Shown here: piece by piece, positions 1 to 8,855 of the stretch | How positions within the stretch are numbered: the stretch's first letter is position 1 | Layout of the letters: every line of letters starts with the position of its first letter | Source of the DNA: Tritrichomonas foetus | Lineage: Eukaryota > Parabasalia > Tritrichomonadida > Tritrichomonadidae | Direction: 5' to 3' | DNA length: 18,877 nucleotides | Assembly: GCA_001839685.1 (NCBI GenBank) | Contig: MLAK01001354.1 | Location: forward strand, 1-18,877 | Translations under genes and position numbers: made by a program | Notes under the pieces: model-generated | The model's input: the letters and a program-made list of their open reading frames with translations, nothing else | Told to the model about the DNA's origin: nothing | Databases searched by the model: none

Positions 1-169
1 ATCACAACTTATAGGTCTACTGATAATTTGAAACGAATATTTTCAATTTTTTTTTTTTATTCCAAATATTGAATGAATCACAGTTTTTTTTGAAAAAGAT
101 TTTTTTTTTAATCAAAACATGTTAATGAGCAAGTTAAGTATGTTGGTTATTTAAACCATATATAAATAA

Positions 170-382
170 GCTTCTTTCCAAACTCAAAGTTCATTTCAGG
201 ATATTGAGATCTTTGTCGAAATTGAAAAAGCGAATGTTGTTCCATTGAAAATCGAGGATATTCACAATATTGAGATGGCGAATGGAAATTGTAAAAACAT
301 TAATATCACAACTGATGGTGGATTAATTTCATTTATATTAGAGATAAAATTAAATAATTGTATAATATATATGAATATTTGA
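170..382 (+). pseudogene. orphan coding-like fragment without a start codon
   Basis: Between a TAA at 167-169 and a TGA at 380-382, one + frame stays open for 70 codons. Its residue content (Asp, Glu, Asn, Ile, Lys) looks like a real protein, including the pieces DIEIFVEIEKANVVPLKIED and NINITTDGGLISFILEIK. It has no ATG near its beginning and no partner exon upstream. I do not recognise the family; alternating hydrophobic and polar residues suggest beta strands. It may be the relic 3' end of a decayed gene. Alternatively it could be a last exon, because TTCATTTCAG precedes the GAT at 200, but that does not match the ACTAACACACAG acceptor known from Trichomonas introns. A chance open frame is not excluded. 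Confidence 0.35.
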
Positions 383-1381
383 AATAGCAGAAGATTAATG
401 TGAGATATCATTATATATTTTTTTTTTAATATTATAAAACAAAATCTAAAATAAATTGAATATCATTTCATTTTTTTTTTAATACTATTCAATTTTGATT
501 TTATCAACGTTCATTTGTATGTGTTTTTTTTTTAATCATGTATGTCAATTTACTCATTAATATTCCTAGAATAAAATATACATGATGTATTTAAGTTGTA
601 GGTGAATCTCTCTTTTTTTCTCAGATATTCATTCATGAATGAATCTCACGATTTCAAAGGAATTGTGAAAGAAGCTTCAATTTTTTTTTTTTTTATGAAT
701 TCAATTATCAATATAAACTACTTCTTTTGTGAATGTTCAAAAAACTTTCTGAGGTATCGAATAAATTGATCATCTCTATTAATAAAAGTAGTATTTCACT
801 CCTGGGAATTAAATAAAGAAGAAAATGATTTTTTTTCTCGGTTATTTTAACGATATTCATTTAAAATGTTCTTTGAATTCATACAATTCCTCACTTTTTT
901 TCTTTTCAAACTAATTGAGAGTTTATTGATTTAATTCAAAACTTCATGTTTGGAAACTTTTTTTCAGTGAAATCTTCTCAAAATATAACTCACAGAATGA
1001 ATTCTGAAAAAAACTCATATTATAGTTTTCTTGGCAAACCGGCAAAATAGAATTATGTCTTCATTTGCATTCTTCCTCAGTAAAAGTTAGTTTTTTTGAT
1101 TTTTTTTGTGCATGTATTCTTGGTGTTTTTCTTTACATTGTAAATTACATGAAAAAAATCATCGCTCTTAAAAAATTCAATATTTAATATTCAATTTTTT
1201 ACAAATTTTGAAAGACAGAACAATTTATCAAACAATAAATTCTATAAGAATTTCTGATCTCGGATAGTATTTCATTGAATTAATGCAAGTAAAAATCACA
1301 AAATATAATTATCATTCATTTTTTTTTTAATTTCTAGCAAATTGATAAACTTTTTTACAAAGACTCTTCAAAATTTAGAAA

Positions 1382-1386
1382 TCAAA
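1382..1386 (+). promoter_or_regulatory. candidate initiator (TCAAA) of the kinase gene
   Basis: TCAAA lies just before the ATG at 1391, which would give a leader of about 7 nt. Trichomonas genes commonly start transcription at an initiator TCA(+1)Py(T/A) within about 20 nt of the ATG. The base after TCA here is A rather than a pyrimidine, so the match is imperfect. Confidence 0.3.
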
Positions 1387-1390
1387 CTTT

Positions 1391-2863
1391 ATGGACACTC
1401 AAGTAATTGTTCATCCCATCCTCGGCGAATTCTACATCATAAAGACAGTTGGCCGAGGTACATACGCGAAAGTTTATCAGGCACGCCACGCTAAATCCAA
1501 TATTCAAGTCGCCATGAAAGTATGGAGCAAAGAAGCGGTTGTCGATAATGATAACGTCATCAAACGAGAAGTAGATTTAATGAAGGGCATTTCGCATCCG
1601 TTAATTGTCAACCTTTTCGACTCATTCGAATATAACGGTAAAGTTATTTATATGACGGAACTCGTCCACGGCATCAATCTTCTTGAATACGCAAATAACA
1701 AAGGAAATTTGAACGAAAACGAAGCGCGCAGAATGTTCGCTCAAATGGTTCTCATTATCGATTATGTTCATAATGTCAAACACATCGTGCATCGCGATTT
1801 AAAATGCGAAAATTTAATGGTCGATTCTTACGGAAATATTCACCTTATCGATTTCGGTTTCGCCAGGGCTATCGACGATTCCCACCCGCTATTAAGTACA
1901 ATGTGCGGTTCGCCGGCCTACGTTGCCCCAGAAATTATTAAGAACAAGCCATACGACGCCAAAGTGGATATCTGGTCGCTCGGCGTCATTCTTTATGCAA
2001 TCGTGAATGGATTCCTGCCATTTGATGATTGCAACTCGACGAAAATGCTGGCCAAAATTGTGTGTCAAGAGCCTGAATTTTCTTCTGAACTATCGTCCGA
2101 TCTCGTTGATTTGTTAAAAGCAATGCTACTAAAAGATCCAAGTGAGAGGATAACTTTAGAAGAAATCAAAGAACATCCTTGGCTAACAAAAGATAGCTAC
2201 GGTCGCCAATTCACCTTAACGAGTCGCGCATTTGACCTTACAAAATTATATCCCAAAAATCGAGAAAGTATCGATCCTTTGGTTGTTCAAGCACTTGAAT
2301 TTAAGGAAGATGACGTTAAAAACGTACTCAATGATTTCCAAAATGGAAAAAAGACACAAAACACACTTTTGTATGAAATTGTAAGAAAAATAAGAATTTC
2401 TAATGAAATGGCATCTGCTGGTCAAATGATATTTGCTCCTAAATCTTCAAATTGTATGCCAAAAAGAGTGTCCACTTTTGGGCCACAGAAGAAAACTTCA
2501 ATCTTACCAATACTTCTGTCAAATGATCAATCAACGACTTCTGTCAAAAGAATGGCAAATAACATACAAAGCACTAGCCAGTTTCCAACAGACCAAAACT
2601 CACAGCAACAGCAGCAGGAGCAACAACAACAACAACAGCAGCATTTTTTTTTTGTAATTAATCAGTCTAATAACCAGCCGATTTCCCCTTCAAATATTTT
2701 TTTTTTAATTGTGAAAAGAGATCCAAGTAAAAGACTCCAAAGAGATCATACAAAAACTTTATCTGCAAATATGTTACCTCCTTCCATGTTTAATGTGACG
2801 GCGCAGCGCGGTATTTCTCGTCCAAAACAAGTCCTTTTCAGGAGATGCTCTTTAATTATATAA
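1391..2863 (+). CDS. CAMK-like Ser/Thr protein kinase with Gln-rich C-terminal tail
   Basis: A protein kinase predicted to phosphorylate Ser/Thr residues; its substrates cannot be told from sequence. The catalytic domain covers residues ~14-265. The glycine loop is G21-R-G-T-Y-A-K-V28, the ATP-anchoring lysine K43 (VAMK), and the helix-C glutamate probably E60. The catalytic loop is HRDLKCEN (134-141) with D136, metal-binding DFG is 154-156 and APE is 179-181. DIWSLG follows at 193-198 and a HPWL end at 262-265. All catalytic residues are present, so it should be active. The HRDLKxEN loop and HPWL end place it near CAMK/SNF1-MARK kinases, and residues ~294-334 resemble the UBA-like autoinhibitory segment of that group. 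The rest is low complexity: an interrupted Gln run at 405-417, then two Phe-rich patches encoded by T10 tracts (419-424, 436-441). The 5' half is much richer in GC than the 3' half. TAAA sits 8 nt after the stop (2871-2874). Confidence 0.93.
   Translation: MDTQVIVHPILGEFYIIKTVGRGTYAKVYQARHAKSNIQVAMKVWSKEAVVDNDNVIKREVDLMKGISHPLIVNLFDSFEYNGKVIYMTELVHGINLLEYANNKGNLNENEARRMFAQMVLIIDYVHNVKHIVHRDLKCENLMVDSYGNIHLIDFGFARAIDDSHPLLSTMCGSPAYVAPEIIKNKPYDAKVDIWSLGVILYAIVNGFLPFDDCNSTKMLAKIVCQEPEFSSELSSDLVDLLKAMLLKDPSERITLEEIKEHPWLTKDSYGRQFTLTSRAFDLTKLYPKNRESIDPLVVQALEFKEDDVKNVLNDFQNGKKTQNTLLYEIVRKIRISNEMASAGQMIFAPKSSNCMPKRVSTFGPQKKTSILPILLSNDQSTTSVKRMANNIQSTSQFPTDQNSQQQQQEQQQQQQQHFFFVINQSNNQPISPSNIFFLIVKRDPSKRLQRDHTKTLSANMLPPSMFNVTAQRGISRPKQVLFRRCSLII
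2603..2641 (+). repeat. CAA/CAG trinucleotide tract (polyglutamine) in the kinase tail
   Basis: Thirteen codons of CAG/CAA, interrupted once by GAG, encode five Gln, one Glu and seven Gln. Mixed CAA and CAG codons point to an older or purified tract rather than a very recent expansion. A T10 tract begins one codon later. Confidence 0.9.
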
Positions 2864-3422
2864 TGTATAGTAAAATATATTCGTAACGATGTTTTGGATC
2901 TTTTCATCATTTTATGATTCGAAAAAAAGATGAAGAAGTTTTTGATATATTCAATAGATCATTATTCGTGATTTTTTATGAGAAAGAAATTTTCCATCAG
3001 ATTTGTATAATTTTCTTCGAAAAGCATCATCAATTATAATGTCTTATCAAATTCACAAGATTAGTGTTATATATGATGATTACGCATATAATATCTACTA
3101 AACTAAAGAAAACAGTAACCTTGATAAATCGAATTTGATTTCTGTCAAGTTTCCTCAGAAAAATCCAAATTATTTTAATCAGTTTTATGCAAATAAAATA
3201 TATTTTATGTTTAAATTCCTATAATATATTTATCTAAGAAGATATTATATATTGAAATTTTTTGAATCAGCACAAAAAAATTGAGAGAATATCTATCGAC
3301 AATGATTCAAATTCATTCAAACTATTTCTAATTCTTTAGAAAAATAAAGTCAATGAATATCAAAAAGTTAGAGGTTTCTCAAAGTCCACATAAACCATTT
3401 AAAAAGTCAAAACATTACATTC
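2864..3422. other. intergenic region between the kinase and surface-protein genes
   Basis: AT-rich with no open frame that looks coding on either strand. It contains the 3' end of the kinase gene (TAAA at 2871-2874) and the 5' flank of the membrane-protein gene. I see no repeats or RNA gene in it. Confidence 0.5.
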
Positions 3423-4814
3423 ATGAATATTACTCTTTTTTCCCTTTCCTTGCTTTCAGCTAGATCATACTACTCTTTTTCTCCCTTGTTCACTATCCAA
3501 AGATTGAGTGACCTCACTTTGAATCGCTGTTCATTCCGAAAATCAATTTCACCAATTTTATTTATTTCGCAAAACGTTCGTGCAACTTTAAAATATAGCG
3601 CCATAGAAAAATCTCTCAGTAGTGCTATCGTTGCATCCTCAACAAGTGAAGTTTTCAGCCACAAAGAATTATCGAATGCAAAAATTGAATCTTCTAAAAA
3701 TTCACAGAAAATTGTGATTTATGATTGTTTAATAACAGAATGCCATTCAAAAAATGGTCAAGGTGGATTCCTTTTGGTGAATAATTCAAAGTGTGATGTT
3801 TTCATTGAAAGGATTCAAATTTTTGAATGCGATGCACTTGACGGTGGTGCTTTTTGTATACTGGCTGCTAAGTCGGTAAACATCAAATTTGTGAAATCGA
3901 TAAATTGTTTTGCAAGCCTAAATGGTCACTTCATCTTTTCTGGTTCAAAAGAAAATATATCGATTAATAATACAGAAATTGCTCAATCGAATTCACACAA
4001 TTTTACAAATATTGGAGATGATGTTTTATTTATAAATTCTGATAAAAATATAATTTGTCACAATTTGAACATTTCTAAAACAAAAAGTGCCAAATCTGGA
4101 AGCCTCTTAATTGCAAATGATTTTATTGAATTTATGTTTGTTAGTCTTTTTGAAAATTCCGCATTAAATCATTTAATCAAATTTGAGAGTTGTAGCGCTT
4201 TGAATTTTGAATTTGCTGATGTTGTTTCAAACAATATTGAAATTGGATCAATTCTTGTTACCAATGATATTGAAATGGTTGATATTTCATTAACTAACTT
4301 TGGTTATGCAAATGAAAATATTTCTTATATCCAATTCAGAAATGCTTCAGTAAATCTTCACTTTTGTGCCTTTGATCGTGAAGTTCTCATGAGTTGCGTG
4401 AATGGCGATAAAAACATCAGTTTTGAAGAAGGACTTGAATTTGATGTTGAAGTAGTCAGTACTCACCATAATCTTTGGAGAGGTGATGATGATGACTTTT
4501 CAATGCTTCCTCCAAAATATTCTGAGACATATGTGGCGACTGTAACTGCATCTATGGTAATTTCTGAACATCAAGTCATCGACAATGCGCCAGTGCCAAC
4601 TAATTTTTTTTTTTTAATTAATATAAAAGCCAAAACAGGAATCGTATGGGGATCATTTTTTTTTTTTGTTGGTTTGTTTATTATTGGCGTTGTTGTATTT
4701 GTTTATTTCGTGATAAGGAATGGAAAGGCGAAGCATGAAACAGATTCAGTCATTCAGGCTATTTATGACCCGAATGCAATCGATGGAGACGCACTGCTTG
4801 CTTCACAGCACTAG
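3423..4814 (+). CDS. type I membrane protein with beta-helix-like ectodomain (trichomonad surface protein)
   Basis: Likely a cell-surface protein with an outside domain, one membrane span and a short cytoplasmic tail. Residues 1-~14 (MNITLFSLSLLSA) can act as a signal peptide. Residues ~20-390 carry repeated short strand-forming segments with Asn/Ile/Ser alternation and GG turns (such as GQGGFLL, DGGAFCI), the style of right-handed beta-helix or Pmp-like proteins common in trichomonads; I see no exact repeat unit. A hydrophobic span covers about 408-431 (WGSFFFFVG through FVIR), followed by a basic stop-transfer and a 32-residue tail. The tail has DGDALL (454-459), which fits the [DE]xxxL[LI] acidic dileucine sorting signal. 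A T12 tract encodes FFFLIN (395-400) just before the span and another T12 lies in the span. The ATG at 3423 overlaps a TCA, so the leader is very short or the promoter is different. TAAA occurs 18 nt after the stop. Confidence 0.72.
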   Translation: MNITLFSLSLLSARSYYSFSPLFTIQRLSDLTLNRCSFRKSISPILFISQNVRATLKYSAIEKSLSSAIVASSTSEVFSHKELSNAKIESSKNSQKIVIYDCLITECHSKNGQGGFLLVNNSKCDVFIERIQIFECDALDGGAFCILAAKSVNIKFVKSINCFASLNGHFIFSGSKENISINNTEIAQSNSHNFTNIGDDVLFINSDKNIICHNLNISKTKSAKSGSLLIANDFIEFMFVSLFENSALNHLIKFESCSALNFEFADVVSNNIEIGSILVTNDIEMVDISLTNFGYANENISYIQFRNASVNLHFCAFDREVLMSCVNGDKNISFEEGLEFDVEVVSTHHNLWRGDDDDFSMLPPKYSETYVATVTASMVISEHQVIDNAPVPTNFFFLINIKAKTGIVWGSFFFFVGLFIIGVVVFVYFVIRNGKAKHETDSVIQAIYDPNAIDGDALLASQH

Positions 4815-4878
4815 TGTTTTTTTTTTAGAGATAAAGCATGTGTGACATTCTTCTTAATCGATTCGTTAATTTTTTTTT

Positions 4879-4975
4879 TCTCATTTTGATTCTTCTCTCA
4901 TTTTGATTCTTCTCTCATTTTGATTCTTCTCTCATTGTGATTCTTCTCTCATTTTGATTCTTCTTTCATTGATTC
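4879..4975 (+). repeat. 17-bp minisatellite, five copies plus a partial sixth
   Basis: The unit TCTCATTTTGATTCTTC starts at 4879, 4896, 4913, 4930 and 4947. Only the fourth copy differs (T to G, giving CATTGTG). A degenerate partial copy follows to 4975. It directly abuts the T10 tract at 4870-4879. It lies outside any gene, about 60 nt past the stop of the membrane-protein gene. Confidence 0.95.
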
Positions 4976-5283
4976 ATATGCTAGTATCATTTAATTTCAG
5001 GCATTTTTTTTCAAAAATGTTCATGTCTTATTGTACCACGTTTCTACATATATATAATACGATAATATCGGAAATTATAAAATCTTTTTAAAGTATTCAT
5101 GATGATAGTGACAAAACAGAAGTTAACTGACTGCTTTTAGGATTTTCATATTATATTCATCCATTTGTGGATAATATCTGGTTATATGAATCAATTCACC
5201 ATTCAATAAGGTCAATTTTAATTTATAATATTCACCAAAAACTGACTAAAATGTCATTTTTTCGAATTTTACAAGAATTGTTT

Positions 5284-5288
5284 TCACA
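5284..5288 (+). promoter_or_regulatory. candidate initiator (TCACA) of the BTB gene
   Basis: TCACA fits the trichomonad initiator TCA(+1)Py(T/A) exactly and lies 10 nt before the ATG at 5299, a typical distance for these organisms. The predicted leader is about 13 nt. Confidence 0.45.
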
Positions 5289-5298
5289 CAAAGTTTAA

Positions 5299-6738
5299 AT
5301 GGAAGAAAAAATAGTTAAATTTGAATTGAATCCAATCAATGTTAAACATATCCCCTTTACTAAATTCACAAATGATTTCATTTTTTATGTAAATAATAAA
5401 AAATATCATACAAATCGATTTACAGCAGATTTGTTATCTCCAACAATTTCGAAATTACATTTTACTGATGAATCAACCAATGAATTTCATATAAAAACTC
5501 AACATTCTGGTGATTTTAAACGTATACTTGAATTAGTCAGTTTCACCCCAATTTGTATCGAAAATGAAGAGATTGCATTTTTTGAAGAAGTTTTATTTAA
5601 GCTTGGAAATGAAGAATATTTATCTATAAATCCCATATTTAAAGGTGAAATCACAATTGATAATGTAGTTTCTCGCATAGCCAATAAATTTCGTTTTCAT
5701 AAAGGTTCAACTAAAAATTCGAGTAATTATGATTTTTTTGAAGATGAAATAAAATTTCTTTCAGAGCATTTTCATGAAATAATTGAAAATAAAAACGAAA
5801 AAGAAAATTTAGTGAATTTAGCAACTTTAGGAAATTTTGGAATTGAATTTTTGGAAATGATTCTTCAAAAAGATAATTTGAAGCTTGATGATGAAGATTC
5901 TTTGTTTAATTTTGTTTTATCGATTTACCAAAAAAATACAGAATTAAAAAACCAAAAAAATCAAAAACATAGAAAATATCATATTTCTTCAGCTCTATTT
6001 GAACATGTTCAATTTGAATATTTAAGCAAAGAGTCACTTGAAAAATTCATTAAACTTTTTGATATTGATAATTTAAACTCCAAAATTTGGAAATCTCTTT
6101 GTAATAGACTTATTTTAGCACCAGCAGCTGATAAAAATAAAAACAAACAAAATGACAGCAAGAAAGGCGAGAATAAAAGCGAACAAAAGGCCAGTAAATT
6201 TTCTGAACCAATTGAAATCCCATACAAAGATACATTAAATGATGGATTGTTTGCTTATCTTCATAATAAATGTGGAGGTGATCCTTCTGAAAAAGGTCTT
6301 GTTGAGGTCACCGCATCAACTACTTACGTCCATCCAGCTTTTAAGCCTAAAAACACAATTAATGCTTTAGATGATGAAAATAATTCATTTGTTTCCCAAA
6401 ATTATCTGAATCAATGGGTTTGTTATAATTTCAAGAATAGTCGATTTAAATTATTTAAATATCAAATCAGATCACGTAATCATTCTGGTAATTTTCATTT
6501 GAAAAATTGGGTGATTCAAACATCAAAAGATGGAAATGATTGGACTGAAGTTGATCGGCAAACTAATTGTGATAAATTGAATGGACCAAGCCATTATTCT
6601 ACTTTTGTTCTTCAATCACCGCCAGACGAGTTTGTTCAATTCATCCGACTTCGTCAAATTGGAGAGAATTGGCATAATAATTATTATTTGGATTTCAATT
6701 CTATCGAGTTTTATGGTGAATTGATTGAATCTATTTAA
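5299..6738 (+). CDS. BTB-BACK-like protein with C-terminal discoidin (F5/8 type C) domain
   Basis: Probably a cytoplasmic scaffold or Cullin-3 adaptor; that role is inferred from the family. Residues ~23-105 look like a BTB/POZ fold (DFIFYVNNKKYHTNRFTADL and the following helices). Residues ~110-270 are helical, with the look of a BACK region (DDEDSLFNFVLSIYQKN at ~197-213). A Lys/Asn-rich linker spans ~277-300. Residues ~316-474 form a discoidin-like domain, marked by NQWVCYNF (371-378), LKNWVIQTSKDGNDW (401-415), FIRLRQIGENW (448-458) and IEFYGEL (469-475). There is no signal peptide, so the discoidin domain is intracellular, as in BTBD9-like proteins and the many BTB/discoidin proteins of trichomonads. 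The gene is AT-rich throughout. The stop is embedded in TAAAA, a trichomonad-style polyadenylation signal. It converges with the lipase gene 181 nt away. Confidence 0.82.
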   Translation: MEEKIVKFELNPINVKHIPFTKFTNDFIFYVNNKKYHTNRFTADLLSPTISKLHFTDESTNEFHIKTQHSGDFKRILELVSFTPICIENEEIAFFEEVLFKLGNEEYLSINPIFKGEITIDNVVSRIANKFRFHKGSTKNSSNYDFFEDEIKFLSEHFHEIIENKNEKENLVNLATLGNFGIEFLEMILQKDNLKLDDEDSLFNFVLSIYQKNTELKNQKNQKHRKYHISSALFEHVQFEYLSKESLEKFIKLFDIDNLNSKIWKSLCNRLILAPAADKNKNKQNDSKKGENKSEQKASKFSEPIEIPYKDTLNDGLFAYLHNKCGGDPSEKGLVEVTASTTYVHPAFKPKNTINALDDENNSFVSQNYLNQWVCYNFKNSRFKLFKYQIRSRNHSGNFHLKNWVIQTSKDGNDWTEVDRQTNCDKLNGPSHYSTFVLQSPPDEFVQFIRLRQIGENWHNNYYLDFNSIEFYGELIESI

Positions 6739-6919
6739 AATGATTTACTATTTCTCATTTTTACATTAACTTCATTAATCACCATTATTTTGTCACTCAC
6801 AACTCCCATTTTATTAATAGAATATTTTCAACAAGATTGAAAATCAGAAAATAATAAAAGACACCAGAAATTATCACGTTTTATAATTTAATATTATATC
6901 ACTAAATATGAAATAAATC

Positions 6920-8191
6920 TTAAATTGGCTTCTTCTTCTTTTTGTCGTTGATTCCTTCAATTACAAAGTTGCCTTTTAGTTGGCGCCAGCTGTCATTCAC
7001 CATATTCTCATAAATATCTTGTAAAACTTCATCTACCTTCAAAATAGTACCATGATTCAATGTTTCGTTTTGTTCACGATAATCGCGACACACAACTGAA
7101 TGACCACTCTTCCAATTTTTGCATCCATAGTAAAGGCTTTCTTTTGAGAGTACAATATCACCTTCACCAATAATTGTTGTTGGCATTTTGTCGAATCCTT
7201 CAGAGAAGTTTAACCCAACATTTGTTGGAAGAATTGAATTAAATATTAAATAAGCATCAACTCCAGGATCAGCAAGATCTTGAGAAAGAACATCTTTTTC
7301 AGCAAACTCATAAATCATCCTATTTTCAATATCATCGACTTTTCCTTGATCATAAAATATTTGGCGTGCTTGAGCGTGAGTATATGTTTCTCCATTAGGG
7401 CCAATGATTGCTGGCATGTCTTTGTGAATAACATAATTTGGAACATGCGAATATAGTGTTGGAATTGAACGCAAAAATTTCACCATTGGTTCAGATTCAG
7501 TTCCAGGGAACCACGACATTCCCGACCACAAGCACAGCCATGCACTAACAGCCCCACCGTAGCTTGGTCCAACTAAAATGATGTGGTCAATATATTTGTC
7601 TTTCCATTCTTGTGTCACTTTTCTAGTCAAAAAGTAATGCATTGAAAAACAACCGCCAGAGTAACCGAAAAGTGTTTGCTTCTTTCCAGTTTGCTCGTAG
7701 CACTCTTCAATCAACTTTTTGACATCGATATAATATTGCTCAATTCCAATTGGGCTTAACCGCCAATCATAGGGAGCACCAAAGACATCTTCACGAACTT
7801 TATATCCGCGCGCCTCAAAATACTCGAGAAAGCCGTCCATATCATGTACAAGATGGTAGCCGAAGATTCCACGATCCAAATAACGGATACCTCCATCACC
7901 ACCGAAATCGATTGTATAAATGTATGACTCGTTTCTTGAATCAGGTCGATTTGTCGTATAGTTCCATCCGCACTTGAGGTAATCAGCGAGACAATCTGTA
8001 ATAGGCGAAATGAGGTACTGGTCGGTCTCCCAAATCCAGCTATCCTTAAGATTTTTAGGGCAGAACCAATGAGATGTCTGCAGGTTGGTGATTGTGCCGT
8101 AGAGAACTGACCCAAACATTGGGGGAAAGATAACCATTGGCGGATTGGACGAACAAAGAGAAAAGATCGAGAATAGAGGAAAGAGAAGCAT
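6920..8191 (-). CDS. LCAT/PDAT-family lipase or acyltransferase (lysosomal phospholipase A2-like), secretory
   Basis: An alpha/beta-hydrolase of the lecithin:cholesterol acyltransferase family, predicted to cleave or transfer a phospholipid acyl chain. In protists these are usually lysosomal or secreted phospholipases. Residues 1-~15 are a hydrophobic signal peptide. The family hallmark APYDWRL is at 139-145. The nucleophile elbow is GYSGG (176-180) with S178; the likely acid is D345 in GEGD and the base is H380 in LNHGTIL, followed by the family-typical EVLQDI. Family proteins usually have HSMGG- or HSLGG-like elbows and GDG near the acid, so GYSGG and GEGD are variants. Asn-linked glycosylation sequons occur (NYT, NES). 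The length of 423 residues is normal for the family. The C-terminus ends in five Lys, Pro, Ile. The 5' half is richer in GC than the 3' half. No clear TCA initiator precedes the ATG. TAAA lies about 30 nt past the stop. Confidence 0.92.
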   Translation of the reverse strand: MLLFPLFSIFSLCSSNPPMVIFPPMFGSVLYGTITNLQTSHWFCPKNLKDSWIWETDQYLISPITDCLADYLKCGWNYTTNRPDSRNESYIYTIDFGGDGGIRYLDRGIFGYHLVHDMDGFLEYFEARGYKVREDVFGAPYDWRLSPIGIEQYYIDVKKLIEECYEQTGKKQTLFGYSGGCFSMHYFLTRKVTQEWKDKYIDHIILVGPSYGGAVSAWLCLWSGMSWFPGTESEPMVKFLRSIPTLYSHVPNYVIHKDMPAIIGPNGETYTHAQARQIFYDQGKVDDIENRMIYEFAEKDVLSQDLADPGVDAYLIFNSILPTNVGLNFSEGFDKMPTTIIGEGDIVLSKESLYYGCKNWKSGHSVVCRDYREQNETLNHGTILKVDEVLQDIYENMVNDSWRQLKGNFVIEGINDKKKKKPI

Positions 8192-8855
8192 TCGCTATAA
8201 AAAAAATATTCACTTTTTTAAAGGTTTATAAAATTTTTCTATACTATTTTTTAATGATGTAAAGTGCAGAACTATTCAGAAATAATTGAAAAAGTTATAA
8301 TTTTCAAATTCATCAATAATCGAAAAAACCTTTAAAAAAGTGGAATGATCGAGTGATTGGAAGTGAAAACAAATAAAAATATCTTGATTATTGTGATATA
8401 ATTAGGAATAAAAAACAGATATATATTATTTATATATTATATTTAATATATTTTTATTATTAGAATTAGATACTATTCTTTAAATAATCCAATAATATAA
8501 CATTAAAAAAGTTCTGTTCTTTACATTGAATTATTCAATGAACTCTTCTATCAAATTTTCTCATTCGGTGTAAATATTTTTCTTTCAATTTACCGAGTTA
8601 TAACATCGGCACTTTTTAATTTTTCCTTCGTCAATTTATTTACAATTAAAGAAAAAGAAAATTCTGAAAAAATAATCAAATTATAAAAATTGAGATGGCG
8701 GTTAATGGGGATATTACAAAAGTTCGATGTAATTTTTTCTGTGGATTACTATCAAACACGATATACAAGTAAAATTGAATTGAATTATCTTTTCTTTCAA
8801 AATACAAAAATGACCACAATTTTTATTCAAAATTATTTATTCAACTAAAACGTGA

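Larger units (their letters stand above)
1..1390. other. T-tract-rich intergenic region upstream of the kinase gene
   Basis: No convincing full gene is visible. The stretch is very AT-rich and holds many poly-T tracts on the + strand: T12 at 47-58, T10 at 100-109, 418-427, 471-480, 524-533 and 1319-1328, and T14 at 681-694. Five of the T10 tracts are followed by AAT. One coding-like stretch (170-379) is listed separately. The last bases before 1391 form the leader and likely promoter of the kinase gene. Confidence 0.6.
4815..5298. other. intergenic region with T10 tracts and a 17-bp tandem repeat
   Basis: Holds the 3' end of the membrane-protein gene, T10 tracts at 4817-4826 and 4870-4879, the minisatellite at 4879-4975 and the promoter side of the BTB gene. 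No coding stretch is seen. Confidence 0.6.

Noticed and set aside
6920..6931. KKxx endoplasmic-reticulum retrieval signal at the lipase C-terminus (Lys-Lys-Pro-Ile)
   Set aside because: KKxx works on cytosolic tails of membrane proteins; this protein has a signal peptide but no membrane span, so the tail would be luminal.
7750..8115. Open frames on both strands inside the lipase gene
   Set aside because: They are shadows in the GC-richer 5' half of a gene with a full catalytic triad.
268..8701. Shared 12-mer ATTGAGATGGCG at about 268 and 8690
   Set aside because: A 12-base match between two places in 19 kb of biased DNA is expected by chance, and the flanks do not align.
8695..8772. 25-codon ATG frame
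   Set aside because: Too short, with no leader signal or recognisable content.
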